Shown here: piece by piece, positions 43,790 to 53,811 of the stretch
Position numbering within the stretch: position 1 is the stretch's first letter
Layout: the number at the start of each line of letters is the position of its first letter
Source: Euglena gracilis
Taxonomy: Eukaryota > Euglenida > Euglenophyceae > Euglenales
Direction: 5' to 3'
DNA length: 64,000 nt
Assembly (NCBI GenBank): GCA_039621445.1
Contig: CP154956.1
Location: 80,658,474-80,722,473 of the forward strand
Translations under genes and position numbers: made by a program
Notes under the pieces: generated by a model
Seen by the model: only the letters and a program-made list of their open reading frames with translations
Databases searched by the model: none
Told to the model about the DNA's origin: nothing

Positions 43790-44310
43790 CCAATAATATA
43801 TAATTATCAATATAAGATGATATATTGGTTAATTAATAAGCTATACTATCATATCCTATAATATAATATAATATAATATACTATAAATATAATATCCTTC
43901 ATCTCCTATACTCTAACTCTACCTCCTATAATATCACTCTCATCTACCTATCATCTAATCTACCTTCTCATCCAATTACTTATATCACTATAATGTCCTA
44001 TAAATAACATCATATAATTAATATACTATACTATACTATACTACTCCTATATATAATATAATATAATATAATATAATATAATATATATAATACATATAAT
44101 TAAGCAATATCAATCTACTCTCATATAATCTAATATGCTATGAATATGATCATGCCCCCCCCCATATAAGACAGCGCCATATAAGAACCGCGAGGATTTT
44201 GGCTCGCGAGGGGGATTCTTATAAAAAGGAGGGCATTGTAATATAACATAATGTAATATAATATAATATAAGATAAGATAAGATAATATAATATAACATA
44301 ATGTAATATG
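43790..44310. repeat. AT-rich satellite (AATAT)n, block 1
   Basis: AATATAATAT-type repeats, with a diverged interior (CTCTAACTCTACCTCCTATA) from about 43900 to 44000. Small C-run words (CCCCCCATATAAGACAGCGCC and relatives) interrupt it at 44152-44230. Confidence 0.85.
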
Positions 44311-44735
44311 ATACATAGTTGGCAACCTGTTTTTTTTGGACTTTGTTTTTTTTGCTTTTTTTTAATTCTAACAATGTTTTTTTTAAAAAAACAAAAAAAA
44401 AAAAGACAACAAGGTTTTGCTCGGAAAATTTTTTGAATGCATATTTTCAATCATTTTTGGCAAGTTTTGGGGCATTTCTGCCAAAAATTTCCTTAAACAA
44501 AAAATGAAAAAAGTCCTAAAGTTGCATTTTTTGCATTTTTTGAATGTTTTTGACCATTTTTTTGGCAATTTTTGAACTTAGTAGGATTCGAAGTATGGTT
44601 TGGGTGCTTCATAACGAGTTTTTTTCAATGAAAATTTCCTTTTGTTTTTTTTGATGTTTTTTTTGGCGTTTTTTTAAAAAAAAACACGTTGTTTTGTTTT
44701 TTTTTAAAAAAACAAAAAAATGCCAAGTATGATAT
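44310..44735. mobile_element. short TTGGCA-ended unit in the AT satellite
   Basis: AGTTGGCAACCTGTTTTTTTT on the left and AAAAAAATGCCAAGT on the right are inverted and both adjoin AATATGATA satellite. TTTTTTTAAAAAAA palindromes stand inside each end. The core is T-rich without a gene. Confidence 0.5.
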
Positions 44736-44821
44736 GATATAATATAATATAATATGATATAATACAATATAATGTAATATAATATGATATAATACAATAC
44801 AATACAATACAATACAATACA
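44736..44821. repeat. AT-rich satellite, block 2
   Basis: AATATAATATGATATAATAC repeats with a shift to AATAC units at the right edge. Confidence 0.85.
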
Positions 44822-45261
44822 AGGGGGAGCACGCCGTCGGCCAGCCGTCGGCCAGCCGTGTAACTCACAGGAAAATGACCCGAGCCATAGCTCGACAATA
44901 CAAAAACAATTTCGCCGCCAATCCCCTGTCAAGGTCATGTTCATCGTTCGTGGAGGCTGCATTTTTGCCCATTTGAAGTCATTTTTCGTCAATTTTTGTC
45001 AATTTTGCCAATTTTGGGACTTTTTTGACCAATTTTGACCATTTCAGCCGATTTTTGGGTCATTCCATAGTCATTGTGAAGGAATTTTGCCAGCAAATTA
45101 TTCGAATGACTAAAAATTGTTCAATTGGTGGTCCATTTTCCACGAACTGACAAAAATTACCTGTTATGGACGGAAAAAGGCTGAAATTTTGTGTGGAACG
45201 GTTTCAAGTGACTAAAAATTGCCCAAAGCAACCCCTCTTGGAGATCAGGCAGTACCACCCC

Positions 45262-45430
45262 CCCCCCTTATTGTCCCACCGACCTCTCCCCGGGAGGCCC
45301 GACCGGACAATAAGGGGGGGGGACAATAAGGGGGTACCAAAGGAATTTCATTGGCCGGGCCAAAAAATCCCCCGTCGGCCGGGGCCCAAGGACAATAATG
45401 GGGGGGGGACAATAAGGGGGGGTAGCTTTG
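45262..45430. repeat. TTATTGTCCCCC unit, copy 1
   Basis: TTATTGTCCC is followed by its inversions GGACAATAAGGGG. The sequence between (GGGAGGCCCGACCGG, TACCAAAGGAATTTCATTGGCC, CCCGTCGGCCGGG) matches 60430-60575 in reverse complement. Confidence 0.8.
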
Positions 45431-45454
45431 GTCATTTTGACCCCCCCTCCCCCC

Positions 45455-45800
45455 CCCCTATGGTGAAGTTCACCGTTTGAAAGTTCACCGGGGGGTCCCG
45501 GACCCCCTCCCCCCCCTCTGCCTAACCCATCGGTGAACTTCACCAAGAGAGTACTTTTTGGCCAAAAATGGCCAAAAATGGCATTTTGGGCAAGTTTTCA
45601 GAAATTTCGATAAAATTCCATGAAGCATCAATCTCAAAATGACCATTTTGAGAGGAAAGGAGCAAAATTTTACCCATGAAAATTTCACCCCCAACCATCA
45701 AAACGGTGAAGTTCACCGGTGAACTTCACCGGTGAACTTCACCGCCGAAAGTACCCCCCCCCCCGGTGAATGTTCACCGGTGAACTTCACCGGGGGGGGT
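45455..45800. repeat. GGTGAACTTCACC palindrome cluster
   Basis: GGTGAAGTTCACC and GGTGAACTTCACCG words stand at 45462-45545 and 45703-45793 around a 150-bp core. Each word is self-complementary. Confidence 0.85.
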
Positions 45801-45849
45801 CCACAGCCCCCCCCCCCACCCCTGCCTAACCTCCCTTGTAGGGCTTTGC

Positions 45850-46150
45850 ACCCTAAATTAGGCATTAATCACTCAAAGTTAGGAATTGGCCCACCAGATC
45901 CCCTCAAAATTGGGAACCTTTTCACTAATTAGGAATTTACCACTCAAAAGAAGGCATTGGCACACCAAACTTGGGATTACCACTCAAAATATCAGCATTT
46001 TGCACCCAAAATTAGGCATTTGCCACTCAAAATTAGGAATATACACATGAAAATAGGAATTTGCACCTCAAAATTAGGAATTGACACACTAAATTAGGAA
46101 TTTGTCTTCCAAAATTTGGAACATGCACACCAAATTAGGCATTTGCAACT
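45850..46150. repeat. AAATTAGGAAT tandem array
   Basis: About twelve CAAAATTAGGAATTTGCAC variants at 22-35-base spacing. The array at 39680-39830 uses the same word. Confidence 0.8.
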
Positions 46151-46225
46151 CAACAAAAGCTCAACGGCAGGACCCGGCTTCCGTCACGCCGTCGGCCAGC
46201 CGTCGGCCAGCCGTGTGCTCCCCCC

Positions 46226-46391
46226 AATATAATATGATATAATATAATACAATACAATATAATACAATATAATATATATAATATAAATATAATATAATAT
46301 AATACAATACCATATAATATCATATAATATCATATAATATAATATAATATAATATAATATCATATAATATAATATAATATAATATAATATA
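46226..46391. repeat. AT-rich satellite, block 3
   Basis: AATATAATAT units between the right end of the GGGGGAGCAC element and the left end of the CAGGAGAGGC element. Confidence 0.85.
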
Positions 46392-47795
46392 CAGGAGAGG
46401 CTTTTATTCCGTACGTGAAGTATTTCCGTTCACTTTAAATCCGCCGCTCTTAAACCGTTTTAGAGCGCCGAAACAAGGACCCCCCGTCGGTATTTTGGTG
46501 ACCGGATTAAAACCGTGAAATTTCCGCCCTGGAATTATGTCCTACCAAAAATTATTCTGTTCAGGAGGGAAAAATATTTGGCGACGCAAAGTTTTTCACT
46601 GACTTCTCTGGGAATCAAGCTCAAAGGTGTGCCAAACAATCCTGTCAAACAATTCTTTCATGCAGATTGGTTTCATTCTTTCAGCCAACAAGCGAAGGCT
46701 CATCGTGTATTCAAGTTTTAAGAACAAGCTGCCAAACTTCAAGTTACAAGTTTCAAGATCAAGGTGTGTTGCTTGAAAGTTAAGGGAGTCGAAAGAAAAG
46801 TGATGAAGCAAATTGAGTTTGAGTTGCTGCTGCAGAAGTTCCTGGTGATGTGCTGCAGAAGTTATTGGTACTTTGTTGTGCTGCAGAAGTTTTTGGTTAT
46901 TTGGCAACTTTCATGTTTCAGCTGTGCTTTGCCTTGCCCTGAGATCTGAGACTTTCAGTTTCTTTTTCACTTTTTTTCACTTTCAGTTTTTTTTTGTCAA
47001 CCCAGCAACTGAAATATTCACCCCCCTCCCCAATTTTGGTGCCACATCTTGGAGGCCACAGATGGGGAAACATCTTGGCCACAGATGGGGAAACATTTTG
47101 GGTCCAGTTTGATGGCACATTTTGGGGACATTTTGGCACATCTTGGGTGCAGTTTGGTGCCACAGCTGGGGGCAACATTTTGTTGTCACACATCTTGGCC
47201 ACAGATGGGGAAACATTTTGGCTCATGTGCCAGTTTCCTGGCACATTTTGGGGATTGGGCCACAAATCTTCGCCACAGCTGGCACATCTTGGGCACAGCT
47301 GCGGACCAGAAATCTTGGCCACAGATGGGGGAAACATTGTGTCCAGTTTGATTTTGGGGCCAGTTTTGTGCAACAGGTGGGGCAACATTTTGTGCCACAG
47401 GTTGGTCACAGTTGGGGGAAACATTTTGTGACCAGTTTCTCTGGAACAGCTTGGGCGCCAGTTTGGGACGGGTTTGGTGCACCAGGTTGGCAGCTTTGTC
47501 CCCATCTCGGGCAAGTTTTTTGTGACCCAGGTAGGTGGCCCTGTTTCTTTTTTTCCGGGGTCCTGTGCAAAAACCCTATCCTCCTCCAGTCACGACGCAT
47601 TTAAAAACTGTCCGTTCAGCCGGCGGCGACTTTGGTTTCTCCACGTTAAACAGGTGGCCTCATTTCTGCCGGCTTTTATTCACGGGATTTTTCGCGTCGG
47701 TATAAAGGCGCCGAATCTTGAGGGTCGTGCGGGGATAAAAGCCACGGTATTAGATTTTACGAATTAATGGGCTATCGGATTTAAAGCCTCTCCTG
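46392..47795. mobile_element. 1.4-kb DNA transposon-like element, CAGGAGAGGCTTT inverted repeats, TA target
   Basis: Left CAGGAGAGGCTTTTATTCCG and right (reverse complement) CAGGAGAGGCTTTAAATCCG are about 20-bp terminal repeats with two mismatches, and both are bounded by TA in the satellite. From 47040 to 47420 there is a tandem of CTTGGCCACAGATGGGG and TTTTGGGGxCA words; a frame at 46918-47514 (minus) is a by-product of that tandem. No transposase is recognised, so it looks non-autonomous with captured repeat sequence. Confidence 0.75.
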
Positions 47796-47873
47796 TAATA
47801 TAATATAATATAATATTATATAATATAAAATAATATAATATAATACAATACAATATAATATAATATAATATAT
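47796..47873. repeat. AT-rich satellite, block 4
   Basis: AATATAATATAATATT repeats continue from the right side of the element, which shows that the four blocks were one satellite before the insertions. Confidence 0.85.
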
Positions 47874-47899
47874 TTTTATGTTTGTAAATGCACTATATG

Positions 47900-48583
47900 C
47901 AGGGGGGAAATGCGCCGGACGGCCCTCGGAAAAAATGCGTAAAAATGCGCAAAAATGTCCAAAAAAATGCGCAAAAAATGTGCTGAGTTTGTGACATTCC
48001 TAAGGGAAAAAGGACTTAGAAAAATTTCCAACAGTAAACCCAAAATTAAACCAAAATCACCAAAAAGAGCTGAAATGAAGGCATTTTGGCGAAAAAAATG
48101 CATGACCAAGGCGTCACTCTCCGTTCACCATAACCAACAATGTCAGCCATGGTTGCCCCTTACTTGTGACCAGGGGAGTGGGGTTACGTGTCAATGTGGG
48201 GTCTCTAAAAACCCCTAGTGTCCTCATCGTCATTGGATGAGTACCCCCACGGGTCCCTTGGGTGGAAAAAAAAGTGCGAAAATGGGTTCGTTGGTTACAG
48301 AAATGGGTCAGTTGAACGTGGGCAAAGTTTGGTGAGCAATTGTGATTTGGGTGGAAAATGCGCAAAAAAGGCAAAATGTGCAAAATTGGGCAAAAAATGC
48401 TCAAAAATGCGCAAAAATGGAAAATGTGCAAAATTGGGCAAAAAATGCGCAAAAAATGCGCAAAAAATAGAAAATGTGCAAAAACGGGGGGAAAATGTGC
48501 AAAAAAGCGCAAAAATGTGCATTTTTGAAAAATTGACAAAATTGCGCAAATGCGGAAAAATGCGCACCGCATTCCCCCCCCTG
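47900..48583. mobile_element. 0.7-kb element with CAGGGGGGAAATGCG ends and 6-bp target duplication
   Basis: CAGGGGGGAAATGCG at 47900 and CGCATTCCCCCCCTG at the right end are inverted, and TATATG stands directly outside both (47894-47899 and 48584-48589). AAAATGCGCAAAAA words form clusters at 47935-47985 and 48355-48560. No gene recognised. Its right target duplication overlaps that of the next element. Confidence 0.7.
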
Positions 48584-49004
48584 TATATGTTTGTCATAGC
48601 TGGCGTTTTTTTTGTTTTTTTTAAAAAAAAACGTTTTTTTTGTTTTTTATTAAAAAAAACAGGCAAAAAAAAACGGCAAAAAAAACAAAGGGGAAAATGA
48701 TGGTCCAACTTTTGCCTTTGATCGCAAGGGTGAACCAATCTTAGCTCAAATGACTTGAAAACCAATACTTTTGGAGGTCTTCAACAAGAATGGTCAAAAT
48801 AGGGCATTTTCTGCCATTTTGGGATGTTTCAACTTGAAATATCCCAAATTTGGTGTCTTTCTCTGCCTGAGGATGGGCAAAAAAAAAGCTAAAATTAAAG
48901 GCAATTTTTTTTTGCCCTGGACCCTCAATGGTGTTTTTTTGTTTTTTTATAAAAAAACATGTTTTTTTTAAAAAAACGTGTTTTTTTTGACTTCGTTTTT
49001 ATAC

Positions 49005-49117
49005 ACAAATTGTGGCTGAGCCCAGATTTCAGCCTGAAAACGTGTTCAGCCAGGGGCCCCCGAAGGGGGCCCTTGAACACGTTTTCAGGCTGAAATCTGG
49101 GCTCAGCCACAATTTGT
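49005..49117. repeat. perfect long-stem hairpin
   Basis: The arms ACAAATTGTGGCTGAGCCC and GGGCTCAGCCACAATTTGT, with the inner arms CAGCCTGAAAACGTGTTCA, pair without mismatch for about 50 bp. The inner part contains AGGGGCCCCC-GAAGGGGGCCC. Confidence 0.9.
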
Positions 49118-49420
49118 TTAAAAACGTTTTCACAGCCCGCCAAATGCCTGCCCTGAAATTCGTGGTCATGATTCACGCAAGGGGTCAAAAACGCCAATTT
49201 GTGAAATTCGGACCCAAAAAACGGCGCCCTCACTGAAAACGTGCCTGAACCCGGATGCCTTCACTGAAAACGTGTCATTGACACAAATGCCCTCACTGAA
49301 AACGTGCCTGAACCCGGATGCCTTCACTGAAAACGTGTCATTGCCACAAATGCCCTCACTGAAAACGTGTCACCCCCCCTTTTTCTTTCTTTTTTTCTTT
49401 TTTCCCGCAGCCCTGCCAAT

Positions 49421-49711
49421 ATGGCCAAACGCACGGCAAACTTTGTGAATGGTCTTTTGCCACCTCCCCCTAGGACGGACCCCCTTCATGGCACCTTGCT
49501 GGCACAGGGCAACACAAAGAAAAAGTCCGGCTCCGTAGGTGCAGAGCTTGCTGCTGTTGCCAACTGTTTGGAGTTCGCCAAACTGTGTCAACATCGACAA
49601 GCCTGTTATCCTGAGCTGGATGCTTTCTTTGTTGCCTGGACGGGATGGGAGCTGGAACCCAGCCTGTTGTTCGACGAGGCGAGCGTCATCGAACAGTGTG
49701 TGGTCCCCTGA
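49421..49711 (+). CDS. hypothetical protein related to the ORF at 42561
   Basis: An unbroken pyrimidine tract and CCCGCAG end at 49410; ATG follows 10 bases later. The frame gives 96 residues: basic start (MAKRTANFVNGLLPPPP), then NCLEFAKLCQHRQ, ELDAFFVAWTGWE, LLFDEASVIEQ. Spacing and residues C-L-E-(F/Y)-x-x-x-C, LD, V-x-W-x-x-W and LF match 42561-43070, so I infer one family, with this copy shorter at the C-terminus. AATAAA at 49749 is the only tail-like signal. Role unknown; location inside a TIR element with target duplication suggests an element-encoded protein. Confidence 0.55.
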   Translation: MAKRTANFVNGLLPPPPRTDPLHGTLLAQGNTKKKSGSVGAELAAVANCLEFAKLCQHRQACYPELDAFFVAWTGWELEPSLLFDEASVIEQCVVP

Positions 49712-49924
49712 CCAACCCCCTGTGCCTCGTGCTGTGTCCCGACTGCCAATAAAACACGAGAAATGTGGTTTTTGTGGTGTTGCCATTCCCAAAAATTCAA
49801 ATTGTGTGGAGCTGAACAAAGTTGTCTGTGACGCCAAACAAACAAAGTTGTCTGTGAACAAAGTTGTCTGTGATTGGCATATCATTTTCATTGCCAAGAT
49901 TTGGCAAAAGAGCCAAAGTATGGC

Positions 49925-50115
49925 TCTTTTGTGTCAAGAAACTGTGTTCGGGCCAAGACTTAGGGGGAGCCCAGGGGCGGGGACCGCGACGCCGAAGGCG
50001 CCGCGGTCGCCCCTGGGCCCCCCTAAAACCTTGGCCCAAAACACTGTTCTTGTTTGAAACCGTGTTTTGGGCGAAGATTTAAGACTTTTAAAGTCTCGAA
50101 ATCGGCCCAAACACG
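49925..50115. repeat. nested hairpins with GGCGCCGCGGTC apex
   Basis: GTGTTCGGGCCAAGACTTAGG pairs with CCTAAAACCTTGGCCCAAAACAC, with apex GACCGCGACGCCGAAGGCGCCGCGGTC. A second hairpin (AAACCGTGTTTTGGGC / GCCCAAACACGGTTT) follows. Confidence 0.85.
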
Positions 50116-50674
50116 GTTTCTTTGTGTAAAGCGTGTCGTGTGCCGTGATGTCCGCCACTCTGTTTCGTTGTGCTCCAAGGCAACCTAGCCTTCTGTTGTG
50201 TTGTAGAGTGCCCCCGACCCGCCTCACTCGTTGAGGACCACCCGGCCTCGCAACCACACGCCGATTTTTCATGATAGTGTTTTTTGCTTTTTACTCAGGG
50301 TTGCCACAGATGCCCTCACTGAAAACGTGCCTGAACCCGGATGCCTTCACTGAAAACGTGTCATTGACACAAATGCCCTGATTGAAAACGTGCCTGAACC
50401 CGGATGCCTTCACTGAAAACGTGTCATTGCCACAAATGCCCTCATTGAAAACGTGTTCATGACCACGAATTTTAGGGCAGGCATTTGGCGGGCTGAACAC
50501 GTTTTTAAACGAAGTGCCAGCTATGATGTTTGTTGTCCCCCGAAGCCATTGTTGACGGGGTTGTCAACAACCGTGACCATATTGTCAAGGCCACAAATTT
50601 CGCAACCACCGGCCTTCGATCTCATTGTGAAGGTCAAGGTTCAACATAAGTTTTATATGCCAAATTGCCACATA

Positions 50675-50830
50675 TGGCACGAACCCGGGTGAGGGTAGGG
50701 GGGGTAGGGTAGGGGGGGGTAGGGGGGGGTACGGGGGGGTAGGGGGTAGGGGGGGGTAGGGGGGGGGAGGGAGGGGAAGGGGGTAGGGGGGGGGGAGGGG
50801 GGGGGGGGGGGGTCCCGGGTTCGTGCCATG
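50675..50830. repeat. GGGGGTA minisatellite between inverted TGGCACGAACCCGGG
   Basis: TGGCACGAACCCGGG at 50675 and CCCGGGTTCGTGCCA at 50814-50828 enclose about 110 bp of GGGTAGGGGGG units. The same border word occurs singly at 20623. Confidence 0.8.
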
Positions 50831-50959
50831 TCTCTAAAATTAAGCCTAGAATGCCCTATATGACGGTATTTCAATTTCCCCGCAACTCCCCACCAAGCCC
50901 GAGATATGGCCGATTTTTCGGCCCAAAACAGCACGGCAGGCTTCCGACTCTGCACTTTT

Positions 50960-51695
50960 CGGCCAGAAACAAGTCAGCTCCCTCACACCGAGAGCAGCAC
51001 CACGATCAGTTGGCATCACTCCAAAATTTGCTGCACTTTGAGCAAAAACTTTGGACACCAAAAATTGTGCCATTAAAAATTTGGACGACTGGTTTGCGGG
51101 CTTTCACAGCGTATCCATATCTTTTTGATATGGATAACAAAAAGCAGAAACTTTGTCTCAATGGCAACAACTTTGTGCCGAGGGGAGGAGTGGCCATGCG
51201 GAGTTGGACGCTGACCACGAGTGGTACGGCTGCGTTGAAAGACTGCACATGCTATCGGAACTGTGGTTCTGGGAGGGGAATTTTGTTACATATGGGGGGC
51301 AGTCATGGTGGGAAAATGGCCTTTTTGGGGACCGAAAAACGGCTGTTCCCCTGCATTTTTGGCTGAAAAATGGCTCTTTTGTTGCTCCAACGTGTTCCTT
51401 CCTCGTTGGTGGGCCCGGCACATCGTACTCCCTCGTGGCGGTGCGTGCTGTAACCAGCCGACGAGTGGCCTACTGGTTTGAGCAGAGTTCAGACTCGGAG
51501 AGCTCGGAGCTCGGGGGTGTGGCCATGTACCGGATGCCGTTAATTCCTCCGGGGGCCCATGGGAGGTCATGGAAACACCTGGGACGGCTGTCAGTGGGCA
51601 CGAGGCCAATGGCGTTCCTGTGTCCTCGGGCTTGGTTTTGGAATGGGTTTTATGCATCTGCTCGAGGGGACACGTATCTTTGCTTTTACTACAAA
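50960..51695 (+). other. open reading frames of uncertain status
   Basis: The region has even composition and two long plus-strand frames (50851-51366 and 51153-51836). They contain protein-like stretches (NKKQKLCLNGNNFVPRGG; ELDADHEWYGCVERL) but no acceptor, donor or family match that I can support. It could be exon material of an unrecognised gene; it directly precedes a hairpin unit. Confidence 0.25.
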
Positions 51696-51697
51696 AA

Positions 51698-52665
51698 AGA
51701 GGTGTCGGACGCCGGTTCTGTCCAAAGCCCGGCGTTCCAAACGCCGGTTTCGTCCGAAGGACGGAACCGGCGTTTGGAACGCCGGGCCTTGGACAGAACC
51801 GGCGTCCGACACCTCTTGTTTAAGCCGGCGTTTTAGAGACGCCGGGCTCAGGACAGAACCGGCGTCCCCAACCTTCGGCCAAAGGACACTCTCAGGACCA
51901 ATCTCTCCGACCACTGATCTGCAATGTCACACCACTTTGCACTTCACCAAATTCTGGCGATCGCGAGGGTATTTCTGGCTGTGTCAATCGTCCAGGTATA
52001 AAATCACCCCTCGATCGAAAGCTCTTTTCATCAGACGACTGGCGATCACCACCAAATTCAGCCACGTCGCCTGGAGCTCTTATTTTCTGTCAGTGGAGAA
52101 TCCTAATTTCACAACTCTGGTGCCCCCCCAAGGCCCTCAGGTCGTTGATTCGAAGAGAAAAAACGTTTCTGTAAGGTTTATGAAGCATCTTAAACCAAAA
52201 ATCACTGAAAATTGCGACAAATTTCGACTCAGATTCTGGCCGATCCGACGATTGCGAGCGTATCTCGGGCTGCGTGCAACGTTAGGGTATCAAGTTACCC
52301 CTCGATCGAAAGCTCTTTTCAACAGACGACCAGCGGTGCTCATCAGATCTTTCCACGCTGCACGGTACTCTATTTCCAAATTTGGGCCAATTTTCACCAA
52401 ATTTGGATATCCACCCTAATGGTCTCCAAATGGCAAAATTCATTGTCCTAGATGGTTGAAACAGTCATACCAGCACTTCAGGGCCACTTTTGGGCACTTT
52501 TGGTGACATTTTTAGGAATGAAAATCGGACGCCGGACTTTGGACAAAGCCGGTGTTCCTAACGCCGGGCTTTAGGACAGAACCGGCGTCCGGAAAGCCCG
52601 TGGGGGGGGACGCCGGTTCTGTCCTGAGCCCGGCGTCTCAAACGCCGGCTTAAGTTCATACTGTG
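51698..52665. mobile_element. ACGCCGGTTCTGTCC hairpin unit
   Basis: A hairpin of 119 bases (51698-51816, arms of about 55, apex CGTCCGAAGGACGG) opens the unit. GACGCCGG, CCGGCGTCC and ACAGAACCGGCGTCC words follow to 51870 and return at 52527-52650. The 650-bp core holds two tandem copies of a repeat with CCCCTCGATCGAAAGCTCTT (about 52010 and 52300), and this makes an in-phase repeated frame (ITPRSKALF) that I do not consider a gene. Only the layout links it with the gene-carrying units. Confidence 0.6.
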
Positions 52666-53810
52666 TATGGAGTGTTGGAGTCTGGAACTCCACAGTCAAG
52701 GCACTCCTCAGAGCATTGCCCCCACACCAGTTGACGAGCAAGTTCCCTTGCCAACGTCATACTTAGTCCTTGCCAGCAATTTGCTTCCACCCCCCTCCTC
52801 TCCCAGGCTTCGTGCTGTTCTCTGACCTATTTTTTAATACGAAAACGGTGGTGGGACGAACCGAATCCACCACCACCACCGAATCGACCAGTGGCACAGC
52901 CTACTGGATTTGAGTGTTTAGGGGGGTATGTACAGATGGGGGAACCCCATGGATAGACAGAGGAGTTAAGCAGAGGTTGAGGGGATTTTGGTGGCCGAGG
53001 TTCCGGGGTGGGACGGTGATGTGGACCCTTGACGTTGTGCAGGTTCGGGGACGGCAAGGGTGGTGCAGCGCCAGGCCACAGTGGGTGAGGTTTCCTCAGT
53101 CTTGTCGACGCGGCTTCTGCGTGCAGGGCTTGTGTCGCTGTGTTGGGCATTGGCTGCCTCCAGTGCTTCCGGCATGCGGCCGGCAGTTTTGCCGACCACC
53201 TGTTGGGTCTTGCCGACCACCTGCTGGGTATGTGTGTGTCGTGACTCGGATGGCCTTTGGGTTGGGGCGATGTCAAGCAGTCTGTTGCTGAGCGTTACGT
53301 ACTGGTCATCGGTGTCCGCGAGGTTGAACTCAGCGAAGGACATGTTTGGGCAGCAGGTAGCCCTCGGCTTGACGTGTGGAGCGTATGTCGCCTTGCCTTT
53401 TTGCGCTTCGTCGTTCTGGCGAGCAGCTTGGCGCTCTCCGGGCCGAGGCCTACCCACGTGCCCATGGCGTCGTGAACGACCAGCCACCGTTCCGACACGG
53501 GATTTCGTACTTGGTGTGCTTAGCTTGCTCACGTCGTTCCAGGAAGGTCCCCCAACACTCCTTGGGGACAAGGCAGTACAGTGGGTCAAACCTTGGACCC
53601 CCCTCCCCCCCCTAACTCTTGGCCCAAACACAGTTCTTGACACAGAAACACAGTATAGTTCCAACCCCCCCTCCCGGGACCCCCCCCTCCCCCCCACTTC
53701 CAACCCCCCCGAGACAGATGAAAAAAAATTAAAAAAAGGCTTGTTTTTTGGAAACAAAAAAAACATGCTTTTTTAAGGGGGTGGTGCGGGTCGCGGGGGG
53801 GGGGGTTACT
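52666..53810. other. unassigned region; possible decayed retroelement reading frame on minus strand
   Basis: From about 53000 to 53600 the minus strand shows YCLVPKECWGTFLERREQAK, then shifted frames with MSFAEFNLADTDDQYVTLSN and a low-complexity TQQVVGKTQQVVGK part. Composition is even and similar to the reverse-transcriptase relic at 55.8-56.3 kb, so it may be part of a non-LTR element, but no domain is identifiable. C-runs and GGTTACTATAAG border it on the right. Confidence 0.25.
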
Positions 53811-53811
53811 A

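Larger units (their letters stand above)
44822..46225. mobile_element. 1.4-kb element with GGGGGAGCAC inverted ends
   Basis: GGGGGAGCAC at 44823 and GTGCTCCCCC at 46215-46224 are exact 10-bp inverted ends. Just inside both stands the same 30-bp direct sequence (ACGCCGTCGGCC, AGCCGTCGGCCAGCCGTG). The element is embedded in the AT satellite, which hides any target duplication. Inside are the TTATTGT-C(n) unit, the GGTGAACTTCACC cluster and an AAATTAGGAAT array; no coding gene is recognised. Confidence 0.7.
48595..50525 (+). mobile_element. 1.9-kb gene-carrying hairpin element with 8-bp target duplication
   Basis: CATAGCTGGC at 48595 and GCCAGCTATG ending at 50525 are exact inverted ends. ATGTTTGT stands immediately outside both (48587-48594 and 50526-50533). 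Inside, in order: a TTTTTAAAAA palindrome block, a long perfect hairpin, CACTGAAAACGTG words, a splice acceptor with ORF (49421-49711), nested hairpins (49925-50115), the same words again, and an inverted copy of a 55-bp stretch (49112-49185 against 50452-50518). An 8-bp duplication is usual for hAT and P-type insertions, but no such transposase is encoded here. Confidence 0.8.

Noticed and set aside
46918-47514. 198-codon minus-strand frame in the CAGGAGAGGC element
   Set aside because: It coincides with tandem CCACAGATGGGG words and has low-complexity translation; other frames are open as well.
51559-52419. 286-codon plus-strand frame with internally repeated ITPRSKALF
   Set aside because: The protein repeat mirrors a DNA repeat that also occurs non-coding at 24985; the frame runs through a perfect hairpin.
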